From assembly GCA_018268055.1 (NCBI GenBank), contig JAFDXF010000038.1, forward strand, positions 1 to 64,000: DNA of 64,000 bases, given 5' to 3'. Numbering within the stretch: the stretch's first letter is position 1; every line of letters starts with the position of its first letter. The position numbers and the translations under genes were made by a program. This document shows, piece by piece, positions 38,148-46,563 of the stretch. Under the pieces are notes generated by a model. The model had not been told where the DNA came from. It saw nothing but the letters and a program-made list of their open reading frames with translations, and ran no database searches. This DNA comes from Bacteroidota bacterium. GTDB taxonomy: Bacteria > Bacteroidota > Bacteroidia > Chitinophagales > Chitinophagaceae.

Positions 38148-39145
38148 AAGGTTGGGCGAATTTTTATTTCAGGAATAAAACTTTCTATCAACAAAATTAA
38201 AAATACCAGTAGCGCAAAAGGAAAAACATAATTAAAATATTTCATTTCAGACATATCTGTATATGCCTGTTTATTGACATTGGAAAGCTGCTTGTATATT
38301 GTATTTACAGCATCATTGTTTTGCAAATGAACATAAGTACCGTTTGTTGCCTTTGCTATTTGTTGCAGAAGCTGTTCATCTAATTTTGAAACAATAATAT
38401 TTTCCTTATCATCTCGATATGCTTTTTTAATTGATGTATCCATAATTTCACTTCCGGCACTAGTACCAACACCCACAGTGTTTATCATGATTCCTTTAGT
38501 AGCCAAGTCTTCTGCAGTACTATTTACACCGCCTTCGTGATCTTCGCCATCGGTTATTAAAATGATTGATTTAAAATGCGTTTTGTCTTCATAAAAAGAT
38601 TTTTCCGCCATTTTTAATGCTTCACTTATATCTGTGCCTTGTTGCGGCACAGCATCGGAAGTAGCGACAGATAAAAATTGTTGTATCGCTCCTAAGTCAG
38701 TAGTAAGCGGCATTTGCAAATATGCTTTCCCTGCAAAAAATATCAAAGCCACCCGATCATCTTGAAGTTTAGCAATCAATTGTGTTATAAATAATTTTGC
38801 TTTACTCATTCTATCGGGCGAAACATCGGTTGCCAGCATACTTTTACTTACATCTAATGCAATAGCAATGTCAATTCCTTTTTTAGTTGAATTTGCAACG
38901 CCTTGCGGTTGTCGGGGATTTACCAATGCAACAACACCCCACACAAATGTAATCAGTAGTAACAATGATTTAATTCGAAACAAACGAGGGGAATAGTTTG
39001 CTGTAAGTGCATTTATTCGTTCTTCATCACCTATTCTTTTTCGCACTTTTATTTTCCATTGAAGCAAATAATAATATAAAATGATCAATGGTATTATAAA
39101 AGCGAAAAGCCAAAGCCAATCCTTATGTTCTAATTGAAATTTCAA
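38144..39145 (-). CDS. VWA-domain membrane protein, BatB/BatA-like
   Basis: The 333-residue protein has two N-terminal transmembrane helices (~10-27 and ~57-75), a von Willebrand A domain (~90-285) and a C-terminal helix (~305-325). The metal-ion-dependent adhesion site is intact, with DVSKSMLATD (DxSxS), a threonine in PQQGTDISEA and Asp in ITDGEDHEGG. Bat proteins of Bacteroidota are VWA proteins linked to aerotolerance and MoxR operons; no moxR is in view. Start is TTG: no ATG exists before the first helix, and AGAGGA lies 9 nt ahead. It overlaps the TPR gene by the TTGA junction. Confidence 0.85.
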   Translation of the reverse strand: MKFQLEHKDWLWLFAFIIPLIILYYYLLQWKIKVRKRIGDEERINALTANYSPRLFRIKSLLLLITFVWGVVALVNPRQPQGVANSTKKGIDIAIALDVSKSMLATDVSPDRMSKAKLFITQLIAKLQDDRVALIFFAGKAYLQMPLTTDLGAIQQFLSVATSDAVPQQGTDISEALKMAEKSFYEDKTHFKSIILITDGEDHEGGVNSTAEDLATKGIMINTVGVGTSAGSEIMDTSIKKAYRDDKENIIVSKLDEQLLQQIAKATNGTYVHLQNNDAVNTIYKQLSNVNKQAYTDMSEMKYFNYVFPFALLVFLILLIESFIPEIKIRPTF

Positions 39146-39167
39146 ATTATTAATTCCTCTTTAGTAA

Positions 39168-39175
39168 CAAAACTA
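39168..39175 (-). promoter_or_regulatory. -7 promoter box for the Bat-like pair
   Basis: TAGTTTTG on the minus strand matches TAnnTTTG exactly, 22 nt before the TTG start, inside the 48-nt gap after the OXA-like gene. No -33 TTG is apparent, so the Bat-like genes may also be read from the upstream gene's promoter. Confidence 0.35.
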
Positions 39176-39193
39176 TTTGGGGAAAATTATTAT

Positions 39194-40018
39194 TTACATT
39201 TTACCATTAAAGAAATTCAATTTCTTTAAAATATCACCGATCATTTTCAGCTGAATTGTCTTTAAATCCGCATTTTGGTCAGGTGTTTCTGTATTCAATA
39301 CAAAAAAGTAAACGTGTTTATTTTCTTCAATCCAGCCTACTATCCATCCAAGCAAATTGTCGTTTTCAAGATTGCCAAAACCTGATTTATATGCAAGTCG
39401 AGTATTGGTGTTATTTTCCATTGCCATTGCCCGCTTTACTACTTCTTGATAACTTTTAAAAAACGGTAATTGATCAAAATACAATCTCTTCACCAAGCCC
39501 AACTGTTGATCCGGAGTAATCTTTAGTTTATTATTCATCCAGAAACTATCTACTGCAGCATTAATCTTCACTTTATCATGTATCGTTTTTGCTCCATATT
39601 TCAAAGTATCCATCCATAATTGCATCGTATCATTTCCAATTCTTCTTGCCACTTCTTGATAGTAGGGTGCTGAAGAAACTCTGAATGCCTGAAACATATT
39701 TAAGTCCTTATTCCATGCTGAATCTGTCCGCTGCACACCATCCCATTTTACGACCATGCTATCATTCACAATTTTTCCGGTTTGTAACCCAATTAATGAA
39801 TTTACTATATCAAAAGTAGCTCCCGGTTGATAGGCACTATCTCGATAGCGTGCTAAATTAAAAACCGTAAACGCTCCTGTACCATTATCCATTAAGGCAA
39901 AACATCCTTGCACTTTATTTTCGTCAAAGTATTGCTTTAGGCTGTTGTCTTTTTTTACATTATTGGAGGAGCAGGCTGCAACAAAAAAGGACAAGCCAAG
40001 CACGAAATAAAATTTCAT
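39194..40018 (-). CDS. Class D beta-lactamase-like lipoprotein with degenerate active site
   Basis: The 274-residue protein has a lipobox (FVAAC, Cys16) and an OXA-type transpeptidase fold recognisable from PGATFDIVNSLIGLQTG, APYYQEVARRIGND, FWMNNKLKITPDQQ and YKSGFGN. The active site is not that of an enzyme. The family SxxK motif reads A67-T-F-D70, replacing both the nucleophilic serine and the lysine that is carboxylated. SxV reads S115-S-A117 and YGN reads Y141-G-A143; only KSG (211-213) is conserved. It should not hydrolyse beta-lactams. It may be a binding or structural lipoprotein, or a relic of a BlaR-like sensor. The frame is intact, arguing against simple decay. It lies 48 nt before the Bat-like genes on the same strand and has its own good promoter. 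Confidence 0.85.
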   Translation of the reverse strand: MKFYFVLGLSFFVAACSSNNVKKDNSLKQYFDENKVQGCFALMDNGTGAFTVFNLARYRDSAYQPGATFDIVNSLIGLQTGKIVNDSMVVKWDGVQRTDSAWNKDLNMFQAFRVSSAPYYQEVARRIGNDTMQLWMDTLKYGAKTIHDKVKINAAVDSFWMNNKLKITPDQQLGLVKRLYFDQLPFFKSYQEVVKRAMAMENNTNTRLAYKSGFGNLENDNLLGWIVGWIEENKHVYFFVLNTETPDQNADLKTIQLKMIGDILKKLNFFNGKM

Positions 40019-40034
40019 CTTATAATTCTTTTCG

Positions 40035-40066
40035 CAAAAGTAAGCCTGTCATTTCACTTTCATCAA
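40035..40066 (-). promoter_or_regulatory. Promoter of the OXA-like lipoprotein gene
   Basis: On the minus strand TTG, a 21-nt spacer and TACTTTTG give an exact -7 box and -33 triplet. The ATG is 17 nt downstream. Confidence 0.55.
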
Positions 40067-40133
40067 AATAGCTTTTTGATAAAATCCTGAAGATAAAAGC
40101 AAAATCGAATGTAGAAATTGCTTGAATGGCAAT

Positions 40134-40174
40134 AAAAAAAACGAGTCTGATGCAAACCAAATGGAGCATCAGAC
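40134..40174 (-). terminator. Terminator of the small lipoprotein gene
   Basis: Perfect 9-bp arms GTCTGATGC / GCATCAGAC, followed on the minus strand by CG and a run of eight T residues. It begins 19 nt after the small ORF's stop codon, supporting that ORF as a real gene. Confidence 0.88.
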
Positions 40175-40193
40175 GGCTTAGAAAAGGAATAAA

Positions 40194-40319
40194 TTACATG
40201 TAAAATCCACCCGGTTGTTTATAGTGCTTTACACCGCGACAATCCCTTTTGGTAGAAGCACAAGAGCTAACAGCAAATATTAAAGCTATAATTGCAAAAA
40301 CAAATAATAATTTTTTCAT
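40194..40319 (-). CDS. Small lipoprotein, 41 residues
   Basis: This short frame encodes MKKLLFVFAIIALIFAVSSC, a textbook lipoprotein signal with lipobox VSSC (Cys20). A 21-residue mature part rich in basic and glycine residues follows (STKRDCRGVKHYKQPGGFYM). AAAAGGATG gives a ribosome-binding-like stretch at the start, and a strong terminator follows, so the gene appears to be an independent transcript. The function is unknown. A second cysteine in the mature part could pair or bind metal. It is easily missed by gene callers because of its size. Confidence 0.75.
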   Translation of the reverse strand: MKKLLFVFAIIALIFAVSSCASTKRDCRGVKHYKQPGGFYM

Positions 40320-40483
40320 CCTTTTAAAAAAAATAGATCAACTAAAATTAATTAAGGAAAATCAAAGGATTAGAAGATATGCCAATGGTTTTGTATCATG
40401 TTTAAAACGAAAATAATGCCGAATTATTACGCTACACAATTTTTTTGTAGAAAAAATAATATCCACGTAGAATTACGATTAAT

Positions 40484-41671
40484 TTATTTTAATACCCCCA
40501 ACTCCTTCCCAATTTTTGTGAATCCGGCTATAGCCTTATCTAAATGTTGCTGTGTGTGTGCCGCACTCAACTGCACTCGTATGCGTGCCTGACCTTTCGC
40601 CACAACAGGGAAAAAGAAACCAATTACATAAACTCCTTCTTCTAATAATTTGGCAGCCATTGTTTGTGCCAGCACTGCATCATATAGCATAATCGGAACA
40701 ATGGGATGATCGCCTGGTCTTATATCAAAGCCCGCTTCAGTCATCTTGCAGCGAAAATATTTTGTATTGTATTCTAATTTATCTCTCAATTCGGTTGTTT
40801 CAGTAAGCATATCCAATACAGCAATAGAACCGCCGACAATAGAAGGCGCTAATGTATTACTGAATAAATAAGGCCTTGATTTCTGGCGAAGCATATCAAT
40901 GACTTCTTTTCTACCTGAAGTAAAGCCGCCACTTGCTCCACCCAACGCTTTTCCGAGTGTGCCGGTGATGATATCAATTCGACCCATCACTCCTCTATAT
41001 TCATGTGTTCCTCTTCCTGTTTTGCCTAAAAATCCTGAAGAATGACACTCATCTATCATCACTACTGCATCATACTTATCTGCCAAGTCGCAAATTTTAT
41101 CTAACTGTGCAATCGTTCCATCCATGCTGAATGAACCATCGGTAACGATAATTCTACTGCGACAAGATGCTGCTTCCTGAAGTTTCGTTTCCAAATCAGC
41201 CATATTATTGTGTTCATAGCGATAGCGTTGAGCTTTGCACAAACGCACACCATCAATGATGGAAGCATGATTGAGTGCATCAGAAATAATGGCATCTTGC
41301 TCATTAAATAATGGCTCAAACACTCCGCCATTAGCATCAAATGCGGCTGCATATAAAATGGTGTCTTCTGTTCCTAAAAATTGGGAAATTTTTTCTTCCA
41401 GCTCTCTATGAATATCTTGTGTGCCGCAGATAAAACGAACACTACTCATTCCATATCCTCGTTTATCAATTGTTTTATGAGCCGCTTCTATCACTTTCGG
41501 GTGACTAGAAAGTCCGAGATAATTATTGGCACAAAAGTTTAAAACCGTTTTACCTCCAACGATTATTTCAGCACCTTGGGGGCTTTCAATAATTCTCTCA
41601 GTTTTATACAATCCGGAAGCTTTTATTTCTCCCACTTCTGTAGCAATTCGGGTAGCAAATTTTTCGTTCAT
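40484..41671 (-). CDS. kbl: Glycine C-acetyltransferase (2-amino-3-ketobutyrate CoA ligase)
   Basis: The 395-residue PLP enzyme belongs to the alpha-oxoamine synthase family. Visible are the substrate loop [14 protein letters not shown], the conserved [18 protein letters not shown], the Asp/His PLP contacts in [18 protein letters not shown], and the Schiff-base lysine in [13 protein letters not shown]. The [11 protein letters not shown] wording is that of Kbl rather than BioF or HemA. Kbl cleaves 2-amino-3-ketobutyrate with CoA to glycine and acetyl-CoA in threonine breakdown. Threonine dehydrogenase is not in the window. The ATG at 41671 gives the usual length. A -7 box TATATTTG lies 16 nt upstream. 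Its product acetyl-CoA links it to central metabolism. Confidence 0.92.
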   Translation of the reverse strand: MNEKFATRIATEVGEIKASGLYKTERIIESPQGAEIIVGGKTVLNFCANNYLGLSSHPKVIEAAHKTIDKRGYGMSSVRFICGTQDIHRELEEKISQFLGTEDTILYAAAFDANGGVFEPLFNEQDAIISDALNHASIIDGVRLCKAQRYRYEHNNMADLETKLQEAASCRSRIIVTDGSFSMDGTIAQLDKICDLADKYDAVVMIDECHSSGFLGKTGRGTHEYRGVMGRIDIITGTLGKALGGASGGFTSGRKEVIDMLRQKSRPYLFSNTLAPSIVGGSIAVLDMLTETTELRDKLEYNTKYFRCKMTEAGFDIRPGDHPIVPIMLYDAVLAQTMAAKLLEEGVYVIGFFFPVVAKGQARIRVQLSAAHTQQHLDKAIAGFTKIGKELGVLK

Positions 41672-42055
41672 AAAAAAGCATTTCAGCAAATATAGCAAGG
41701 AGAAGGGAAGTATGTATGTTACCAATATTTTTATTGGAATTTGAATTTAATTTTATTTTTTGAGCAATGGGTAACCCTGTATTTAATTTACCAACATCAG
41801 TTTAAAACAGTTGCTATAGCATCTATTTAAAATTTTTCGGAAGAGCAGTTTTTTTAAACCTTACCCTACGATAACAATTTTGGTTTTTTTTACTAAAAAA
41901 TGCTGAAATATAAAAAGAACGAAACTGTAACATTTTAATTAATCATCCGTTATATATAAGAAATTGCACTAAAAAGTAATTTTATTACTTATTTCGGTCA
42001 AATTTTTGCTTATTTATACAAATTACCAGGTATTAAAAACCGCAACTAACAATAG
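41672..42055. other. Divergent intergenic region between kbl and the sigma-factor gene
   Basis: This AT-rich gap of about 380 nt holds the kbl -7 box (minus strand TATATTTG, 41687-41694). It also holds a short palindrome AAGTAAT-TTT-ATTACTT (41974-41990), about 65 nt before the sigma gene, which could be an operator or a weak hairpin. No ORF of note or RNA gene was recognised. Confidence 0.4.
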
Positions 42056-42541
42056 ATGACGGAACAGGATTACAATAACTGTGTGAGCGAATATGCTGAT
42101 AATGTCTATCGGTTTATCCTGAAAAATCTCCGACACGAAGAAGATGCCCGCGATGTGGTACAAACAGCCTTTGAGAAATTATGGATCAATAAAGAAGATG
42201 TGGAAATACTAAAAGCTAAATCTTATCTTTTTACAATAGCATATCATCAGATGATTGACCATATCAGAAAAGTGAAAAGAATACAATTGAAAGAAACGTT
42301 TAGTGATACGATAAGAACCGAAAGCAAATCACCAAACAATTTGAAAACAATATTGGAAGGTGCATTGTCTCGTTTAAACGAAACACAAAGATCATTGGTA
42401 ATGTTGAAAGACTATGAAGGATACAGTTATGAAGAAATCGGTAAGATAATGGAGCTGAATTCCAGTCAAGTGAAAGTGTATTTACACAGAGCGAGATTGC
42501 AGTTGAAAGAATATTTAGTAAAAATGGAAAATGTAATTTAA
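42056..42541 (+). CDS. ECF-type RNA polymerase sigma factor
   Basis: The 161-residue protein has sigma region 2 (~20-85, with FILKNLRHEEDARDVVQTAF and AKSYLFTIAYHQMIDHIRK) and region 4 (~100-155, with LSRLNETQRSLVMLKDYEG and SYEEIGKIMELNSSQVKVYL), and no region 3. This is the group IV layout that redirects RNA polymerase to a small regulon. Its stop codon overlaps the next gene's start (TAATG), tying it to a probable anti-sigma factor. The regulon is likely to include the adjacent outer-membrane protein gene. Confidence 0.9.
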   Translation: MTEQDYNNCVSEYADNVYRFILKNLRHEEDARDVVQTAFEKLWINKEDVEILKAKSYLFTIAYHQMIDHIRKVKRIQLKETFSDTIRTESKSPNNLKTILEGALSRLNETQRSLVMLKDYEGYSYEEIGKIMELNSSQVKVYLHRARLQLKEYLVKMENVI

Positions 42542-43668
42542 TGAGCATCCACCGTCATAATTACGAAGAATATTTTATCCTGTATATGGATAACGAACTG
42601 AGTAGCGAAGATCGTCAGGCGGTTGATGCATTTGTATTAGCTAATCCCGATTTAAAAGAAGAATTAGATTCATTGCTTCAATACAAACTGGAACCGGATG
42701 CTCATGCTATCTATCAAGACAAAGAGAACCTGATGAAATTCCAAGATGAAGAACTTTTACTATTATACAATGACAATGAGTTGACGAGTGAAGATCGGTT
42801 AAAAGTGGAATTGCTTTTAAACAATAATCCTTTGTTACAAAAGAAGCAAACTATTTTACTCAATACTAAATTAGCACCCGAGCAAATCGTTTTTCCAAAC
42901 AAAGCATCACTTTACAGAAAAGAAGAAAAAATAAGGCCAATACATATTAGATGGCAAAGAATTGCTATTGCTGCAATATTTCTTTTAGCCATAAGCCTCA
43001 CCGGTATTTTGCTGATGCGCAATAGAAATACAACTCAGGGAATTGAAATAGTGCATACAACACCTGCCGTAAAACACCCAGAGACACCTTCTGTTCCTAA
43101 TATTTTGGAACAAAACAAACGCACAATTAATAATACAGAAGAAAGCAATATTGCCGAAAATAATATGGAGGCAAAAACAAAAGGAGTAATTGATCCTGAT
43201 AATTCTGTTCATCAAGCAAAACTTACAGTTAAAGAGCAGAATATCATTCAATCATTAAACGGAACAGAGCATATAGAAATTAAACCTGAAATAAATACAA
43301 CCAACAACATTACTCCTATAAATGCAATTGCTATTGAAAATAAAACAACTAATAATCTACCCACCCCGATAAACAATACCGGCATAAACACAGTAGTGCT
43401 TCCGCCACAATCATCAACAATAGCCAAAACAAGTCCAAATCCTGAAACAAATATTAATCAATCTATAAAACCCAATGAAATAATCACTGCATCACTTAAC
43501 AATAATAGCACTACTTCAGATAATGTAATGGAAGAAGGAAAAAATAAAAGTAGTCGTGGACTATTCCGCAAGATTACTCGTGCCCTTCAAAAAGGAAATA
43601 ATGTACTCACCGGCAATAGCGATCAAGAGAACAAATTATTAGTAGGTGGTTTTGCTATTCATCTTTAA
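42541..43668 (+). CDS. Probable membrane anti-sigma factor with duplicated N-terminal module
   Basis: The 375-residue protein has two copies of a short acidic module at its N-terminus: YFILYMDNELSSEDRQAVDA (~11-30) and LLLLYNDNELTSEDRLKVEL (~72-91), each followed by NPxLKE/NPLLQK. This module resembles the cytoplasmic sigma-binding segment of Bacteroidota anti-sigma factors. One transmembrane helix follows (~140-160, RIAIAAIFLLAISLTGILL), then a long asparagine/threonine-rich periplasmic region and a basic C-terminus. Coupling to the sigma gene by a 1-nt overlap supports the role. No zinc-finger cysteines are present. Confidence 0.75.
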   Translation: MSIHRHNYEEYFILYMDNELSSEDRQAVDAFVLANPDLKEELDSLLQYKLEPDAHAIYQDKENLMKFQDEELLLLYNDNELTSEDRLKVELLLNNNPLLQKKQTILLNTKLAPEQIVFPNKASLYRKEEKIRPIHIRWQRIAIAAIFLLAISLTGILLMRNRNTTQGIEIVHTTPAVKHPETPSVPNILEQNKRTINNTEESNIAENNMEAKTKGVIDPDNSVHQAKLTVKEQNIIQSLNGTEHIEIKPEINTTNNITPINAIAIENKTTNNLPTPINNTGINTVVLPPQSSTIAKTSPNPETNINQSIKPNEIITASLNNNSTTSDNVMEEGKNKSSRGLFRKITRALQKGNNVLTGNSDQENKLLVGGFAIHL

Positions 43669-43722
43669 TAAACAAATCAACAATAAATATTTTAATCCGT
43701 TTCAAATTTTAAACTACAACAA

Positions 43723-44550
43723 ATGAAAAAAATCATTTTTCTAAGCATGGCGTTAGGTTTAGCAATGGCCACTTTTGCACAAACAGACAGTACAGGAAAT
43801 AGACCGGCTGATACGATTCGTGTCGGCGGTATTATTATCGTTCGCAAATCTGGCCCAAAACATAAAACAGAAAAAGAAGAACAGGAATATCACATCAAAA
43901 GACGTAAAGGTGAAGAACCTTCTAATCTGAGTACCAACTGGTGGATATTTGATATCGGCTTTTCAAATTATACTGATAAATCAAATTATACAAATTCGCT
44001 GCTATCAGGTTTCACTTCGCCGGGTGTTGGAGAAGATCAGATGAAACTACGCACCGGAAAATCAAGAAATGTAAACGTTTGGTTTTTTATGCAGAAACTA
44101 AATATTACCAAACATGTACTCAATTTGAAATATGGCCTTGGCCTAGAGTTGAATAATTATTATTTTGATGACAATATTCAATTCAATAAAAAACCAACCA
44201 ATATTTCACTCAGTTCTACCAATTTCAAAAAAGCAAAATTAGCTGCCGACTACCTTACTGTTTCTCTTATGCTGAATGTCAACTTCACGCCACGCCGTTC
44301 CAAAGGCTTTGGGTTCAGTGGTGGTATTAGTGCCGGGTATCTTTATTCATCAAGGTTCAAAACAAAAGTGAACAATGATGTCAAAAAAGTAAAAGACGGT
44401 TTTGATTTGGAGCGGTTTAAACTTTCATATATAGGCGAATTATCGCTGGGCCCCGTTCGTTTCTATGCAAGCATCGCTATGAAAAACATGTGGGGAAAAG
44501 GCTTGGATATGACTCCATACAATTTTGGATTCCGCTTTAGCAACTGGTAA
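43723..44550 (+). CDS. Outer-membrane beta-barrel protein of the sigma cluster
   Basis: The 275-residue protein has a signal peptide (LGLAMATFAQ), a short basic-acidic segment (KTEKEEQEYHIKRRKGEE), and a series of amphipathic strands consistent with a small outer-membrane barrel (VNVWFFMQKLNI, LTVSLMLNVNFTP, VRFYASIAMK), ending FGFRFSNW with an aromatic residue. No specific family was recognised. It follows the anti-sigma gene by 54 nt and ends at a terminator, so it is probably the third gene of the unit and a target or sensor partner of the sigma factor. Confidence 0.7.
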   Translation: MKKIIFLSMALGLAMATFAQTDSTGNRPADTIRVGGIIIVRKSGPKHKTEKEEQEYHIKRRKGEEPSNLSTNWWIFDIGFSNYTDKSNYTNSLLSGFTSPGVGEDQMKLRTGKSRNVNVWFFMQKLNITKHVLNLKYGLGLELNNYYFDDNIQFNKKPTNISLSSTNFKKAKLAADYLTVSLMLNVNFTPRRSKGFGFSGGISAGYLYSSRFKTKVNNDVKKVKDGFDLERFKLSYIGELSLGPVRFYASIAMKNMWGKGLDMTPYNFGFRFSNW

Positions 44551-44572
44551 GCAGCGATATAATTTTTTATTG

Positions 44573-44618
44573 AACCACAGCGAACACAGTGTTACAATGT
44601 GTTAACTGTGGTTTTTTT
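44573..44618 (+). terminator. Terminator of the sigma/anti-sigma/barrel unit
   Basis: AACCACAG (44573-44580) pairs with CTGTGGTT (44606-44613), and an inner AACACA / TGTGTT stem extends it. A run of T follows. Confidence 0.85.
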
Positions 44619-44765
44619 ACTTTCAAGATTTTTGTAAAGTCTAATTCTAAACTTACCGTTAAAGTTTTACGTTAACATCAAAAGAAATTTATTTCTAAAA
44701 ATAAAAGAGAATGGCACATCGTTTGGGTAAACACTGTTGTTCGTGTAAAAGAAAACGTTGTGAAA

Positions 44766-45317
44766 ATGAAAAGATATTTAATCCTCGTATCTCTTTTTTT
44801 GGGAAGTGTATTTGCCGAAGCGCATAATTATACTGCAAAAAAATATAAGTTAGTCCGAAATACTTCCAAGCCGGTGGGCATTGTTTCCATTGTGATAGAT
44901 AAAACGGATTACGAATTAAGTGTCTTTGATGATTTGGGATGGTATGCCACCTACCCTGTTGTTTTTGGTAATAACAGCTTGGCTGATAAAAAAATGCAAG
45001 GAGACAGGAACACGCCGGAAGGTATTTTTCATATCACCAGCAAGCGAGTGCATGATAAATGGTGTAGGTTTTTAGCGATTGATTATCCTACTAAAGAGAG
45101 TTATGAAAAATTTAATGAACGAAAGAAAAAAGGAGAAATACCTGCGAATGCATCTATCGGTGGTGGCATTGGCATACATGGCACTTGGCCACACGAAGAA
45201 GTATCTATTGATAAATACTTGAACTGGACACTCGGCTGTATCTCTATGAAAAACGAAGATGTTCTGGATTTGTACTCTTTTGCAATACCGGGAACAAAAG
45301 TTACCATTCGTCATTAA
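44766..45317 (+). CDS. L,D-transpeptidase, YkuD family
   Basis: The 183-residue exported protein has a signal peptide (LFLGSVFAEA) followed by one YkuD catalytic domain. The conserved core is intact: QGDRNTPEGIF, His138 in GIGIHGT, and Cys158 in TLGCISM, the nucleophile. YkuD enzymes form 3-3 peptidoglycan cross-links or attach proteins to peptidoglycan in the periplasm. An ATG start is used; a GTG two codons earlier is possible. The stop codon overlaps the stop of the convergent hydrolase gene (TTAA), with no terminator between. Confidence 0.88.
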   Translation: MKRYLILVSLFLGSVFAEAHNYTAKKYKLVRNTSKPVGIVSIVIDKTDYELSVFDDLGWYATYPVVFGNNSLADKKMQGDRNTPEGIFHITSKRVHDKWCRFLAIDYPTKESYEKFNERKKKGEIPANASIGGGIGIHGTWPHEEVSIDKYLNWTLGCISMKNEDVLDLYSFAIPGTKVTIRH

Positions 45318-46294
45318 GGCTTGCCATATTCAGAAAAGAATTCAGATACAGTTGCACTCCATCGGGCAGGGTCATTACGCAACAATGATTCGTGATTGGC
45401 GGTTTCATAAATCACTAACTTTTTATGCTCAGAGCCAATAGCCTTAAATATTTCTTCTGTTTCATCTTTAGATACATAAATGTCTTTTGCTCCCCATTGC
45501 ATCAAGACAGGGCGGTTAATTTTTGCAACATATTTTGTAGTTTGCAGTTGAAAACTTTTGACACCTCTCTCTAATCCTATCCAGAAGGTAATAAAAAATG
45601 AAAAAGGTTTAACAAAATATCCATCAAAGCCCTGTGCTCTTGCTTTCGCCTTTATCAATGATTGGATATTCAGGAAAGGCATTTCCAAAATAAGTCCGGA
45701 AGGTTTTAAATCATATTCAGCAACAGCTTTACTTACCGTGACAGCGCCCATTGACAATCCATATAAGAAAATATTTTTCTCCCCTTTAGTTGCAATATAA
45801 TCCCAAGCCAATTTCACTTCTTCCACCTCTTTTATTCCCATGGTGGTAATATAACCATCGCTACTACCATGTGCTCTAAAATCCGGCATAAAAACATTGA
45901 ACCCTTTATTGAGAAACTGAGCGGCTTCGTCTATAAATACACTTTTATTGGTTAAAAATCCATGAAAGAGAATAACAGTTCCTTTACTTGCGCTATCAGT
46001 CTTTGCATACCAAGCTTGTATTTTCAATCCGTTGGAAGTTTGTAGTTGAACATCATTGTAAGCAAAAGAAGGTTTTTCTTCTTCAACAGATTTTCGCTGT
46101 AGCGGACCGCTGAACAACCGCCATGTTTTGGAGAATATATTTTTTGTTCCGCTATGACTTACCTCTGTTCTTGATGGGTCATACACTTTAGTAAACTTGT
46201 AAGCATACAATGCTGCACTGATATTAAAAATTATAAACTGGGCTAAGAGTATCCACAGCATCCACTTTAAATATATTGTCCACTTTCGTTTCAA
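45314..46294 (-). CDS. Membrane-anchored alpha/beta hydrolase
   Basis: The 326-residue protein has one N-terminal transmembrane helix (~12-33) and a serine alpha/beta-hydrolase domain. The nucleophile elbow is GLSMG (~200), preceded by the oxyanion segment LFHGFLTNKS. The acid is Asp in WGAKDIYVS, and the base is His in ANHESLLRNDP. The family resembles the BEM46/YqkD-type membrane esterases; the substrate is unknown. TTG at 46294 is chosen because it supplies the basic KRK before the helix. The first ATG (46261) would start inside the helix edge and remains possible. Confidence 0.8.
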   Translation of the reverse strand: MKRKWTIYLKWMLWILLAQFIIFNISAALYAYKFTKVYDPSRTEVSHSGTKNIFSKTWRLFSGPLQRKSVEEEKPSFAYNDVQLQTSNGLKIQAWYAKTDSASKGTVILFHGFLTNKSVFIDEAAQFLNKGFNVFMPDFRAHGSSDGYITTMGIKEVEEVKLAWDYIATKGEKNIFLYGLSMGAVTVSKAVAEYDLKPSGLILEMPFLNIQSLIKAKARAQGFDGYFVKPFSFFITFWIGLERGVKSFQLQTTKYVAKINRPVLMQWGAKDIYVSKDETEEIFKAIGSEHKKLVIYETANHESLLRNDPARWSATVSEFFSEYGKP

Positions 46295-46394
46295 TAGATA
46301 AATTATTGTCAGTTAGGTCTTTTGCTACTTATTAAGATATCTGCCAAAAGTAATTTTTCTGAATTAATTCTCTCAATAAAATATGTGGATTATT

Positions 46395-46429
46395 TTTGGA
46401 TAACTGTATGATTATTATACCCATCTTTG
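46395..46429 (+). promoter_or_regulatory. Possible promoter before an early terminator
   Basis: TTTG (46395-46398), a 23-nt spacer and CATCTTTG differ from the TTTG/TAnnTTTG pattern by one base in the -7 box. Transcription would meet the hairpin terminator at 46476-46504 after about 65 nt. Confidence 0.3.
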
Positions 46430-46475
46430 TACCTGATTACTTACTAATCTTACAATAAAAGAAAAACCTCACAAT

Positions 46476-46504
46476 AGCAGCTGACCCGGCTGCTTTGTTT
46501 TTTT
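46476..46504 (+). terminator. Hairpin with T-tract upstream of a secreted-protein gene
   Basis: AGCAGC pairs with GCTGCT around an 8-nt loop, followed by TTGTTTTTTT. It lies 60 nt before the ATG of the next gene and does not follow any plus-strand gene in the window, so it acts either as a leader attenuator or as the end of a short RNA. Confidence 0.5.
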
Positions 46505-46563
46505 AACGTCTTCTTGTGTAATATCAATTTGATTCGCATCAAATATTTTACAAACCGGAATTT

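Noticed and set aside
39194..40018. Functional OXA beta-lactamase and beta-lactam resistance
   Set aside because: The nucleophilic serine and the carboxylated lysine are both substituted, so hydrolysis is not expected.
41974..41990. Terminator at the short AAGTAAT palindrome
   Set aside because: Arms are 7 nt and AT-rich with no T-run; it is more likely an operator-like site or chance.
44711..44827. 38-codon cysteine-rich frame MAHRLGKHCCSCKRKRC overlapping the start of the L,D-transpeptidase gene
   Set aside because: Out of frame with a well-supported gene, no signal or family match, and its second half is a shadow of the transpeptidase signal peptide. A regulatory leader cannot be excluded but nothing supports it.
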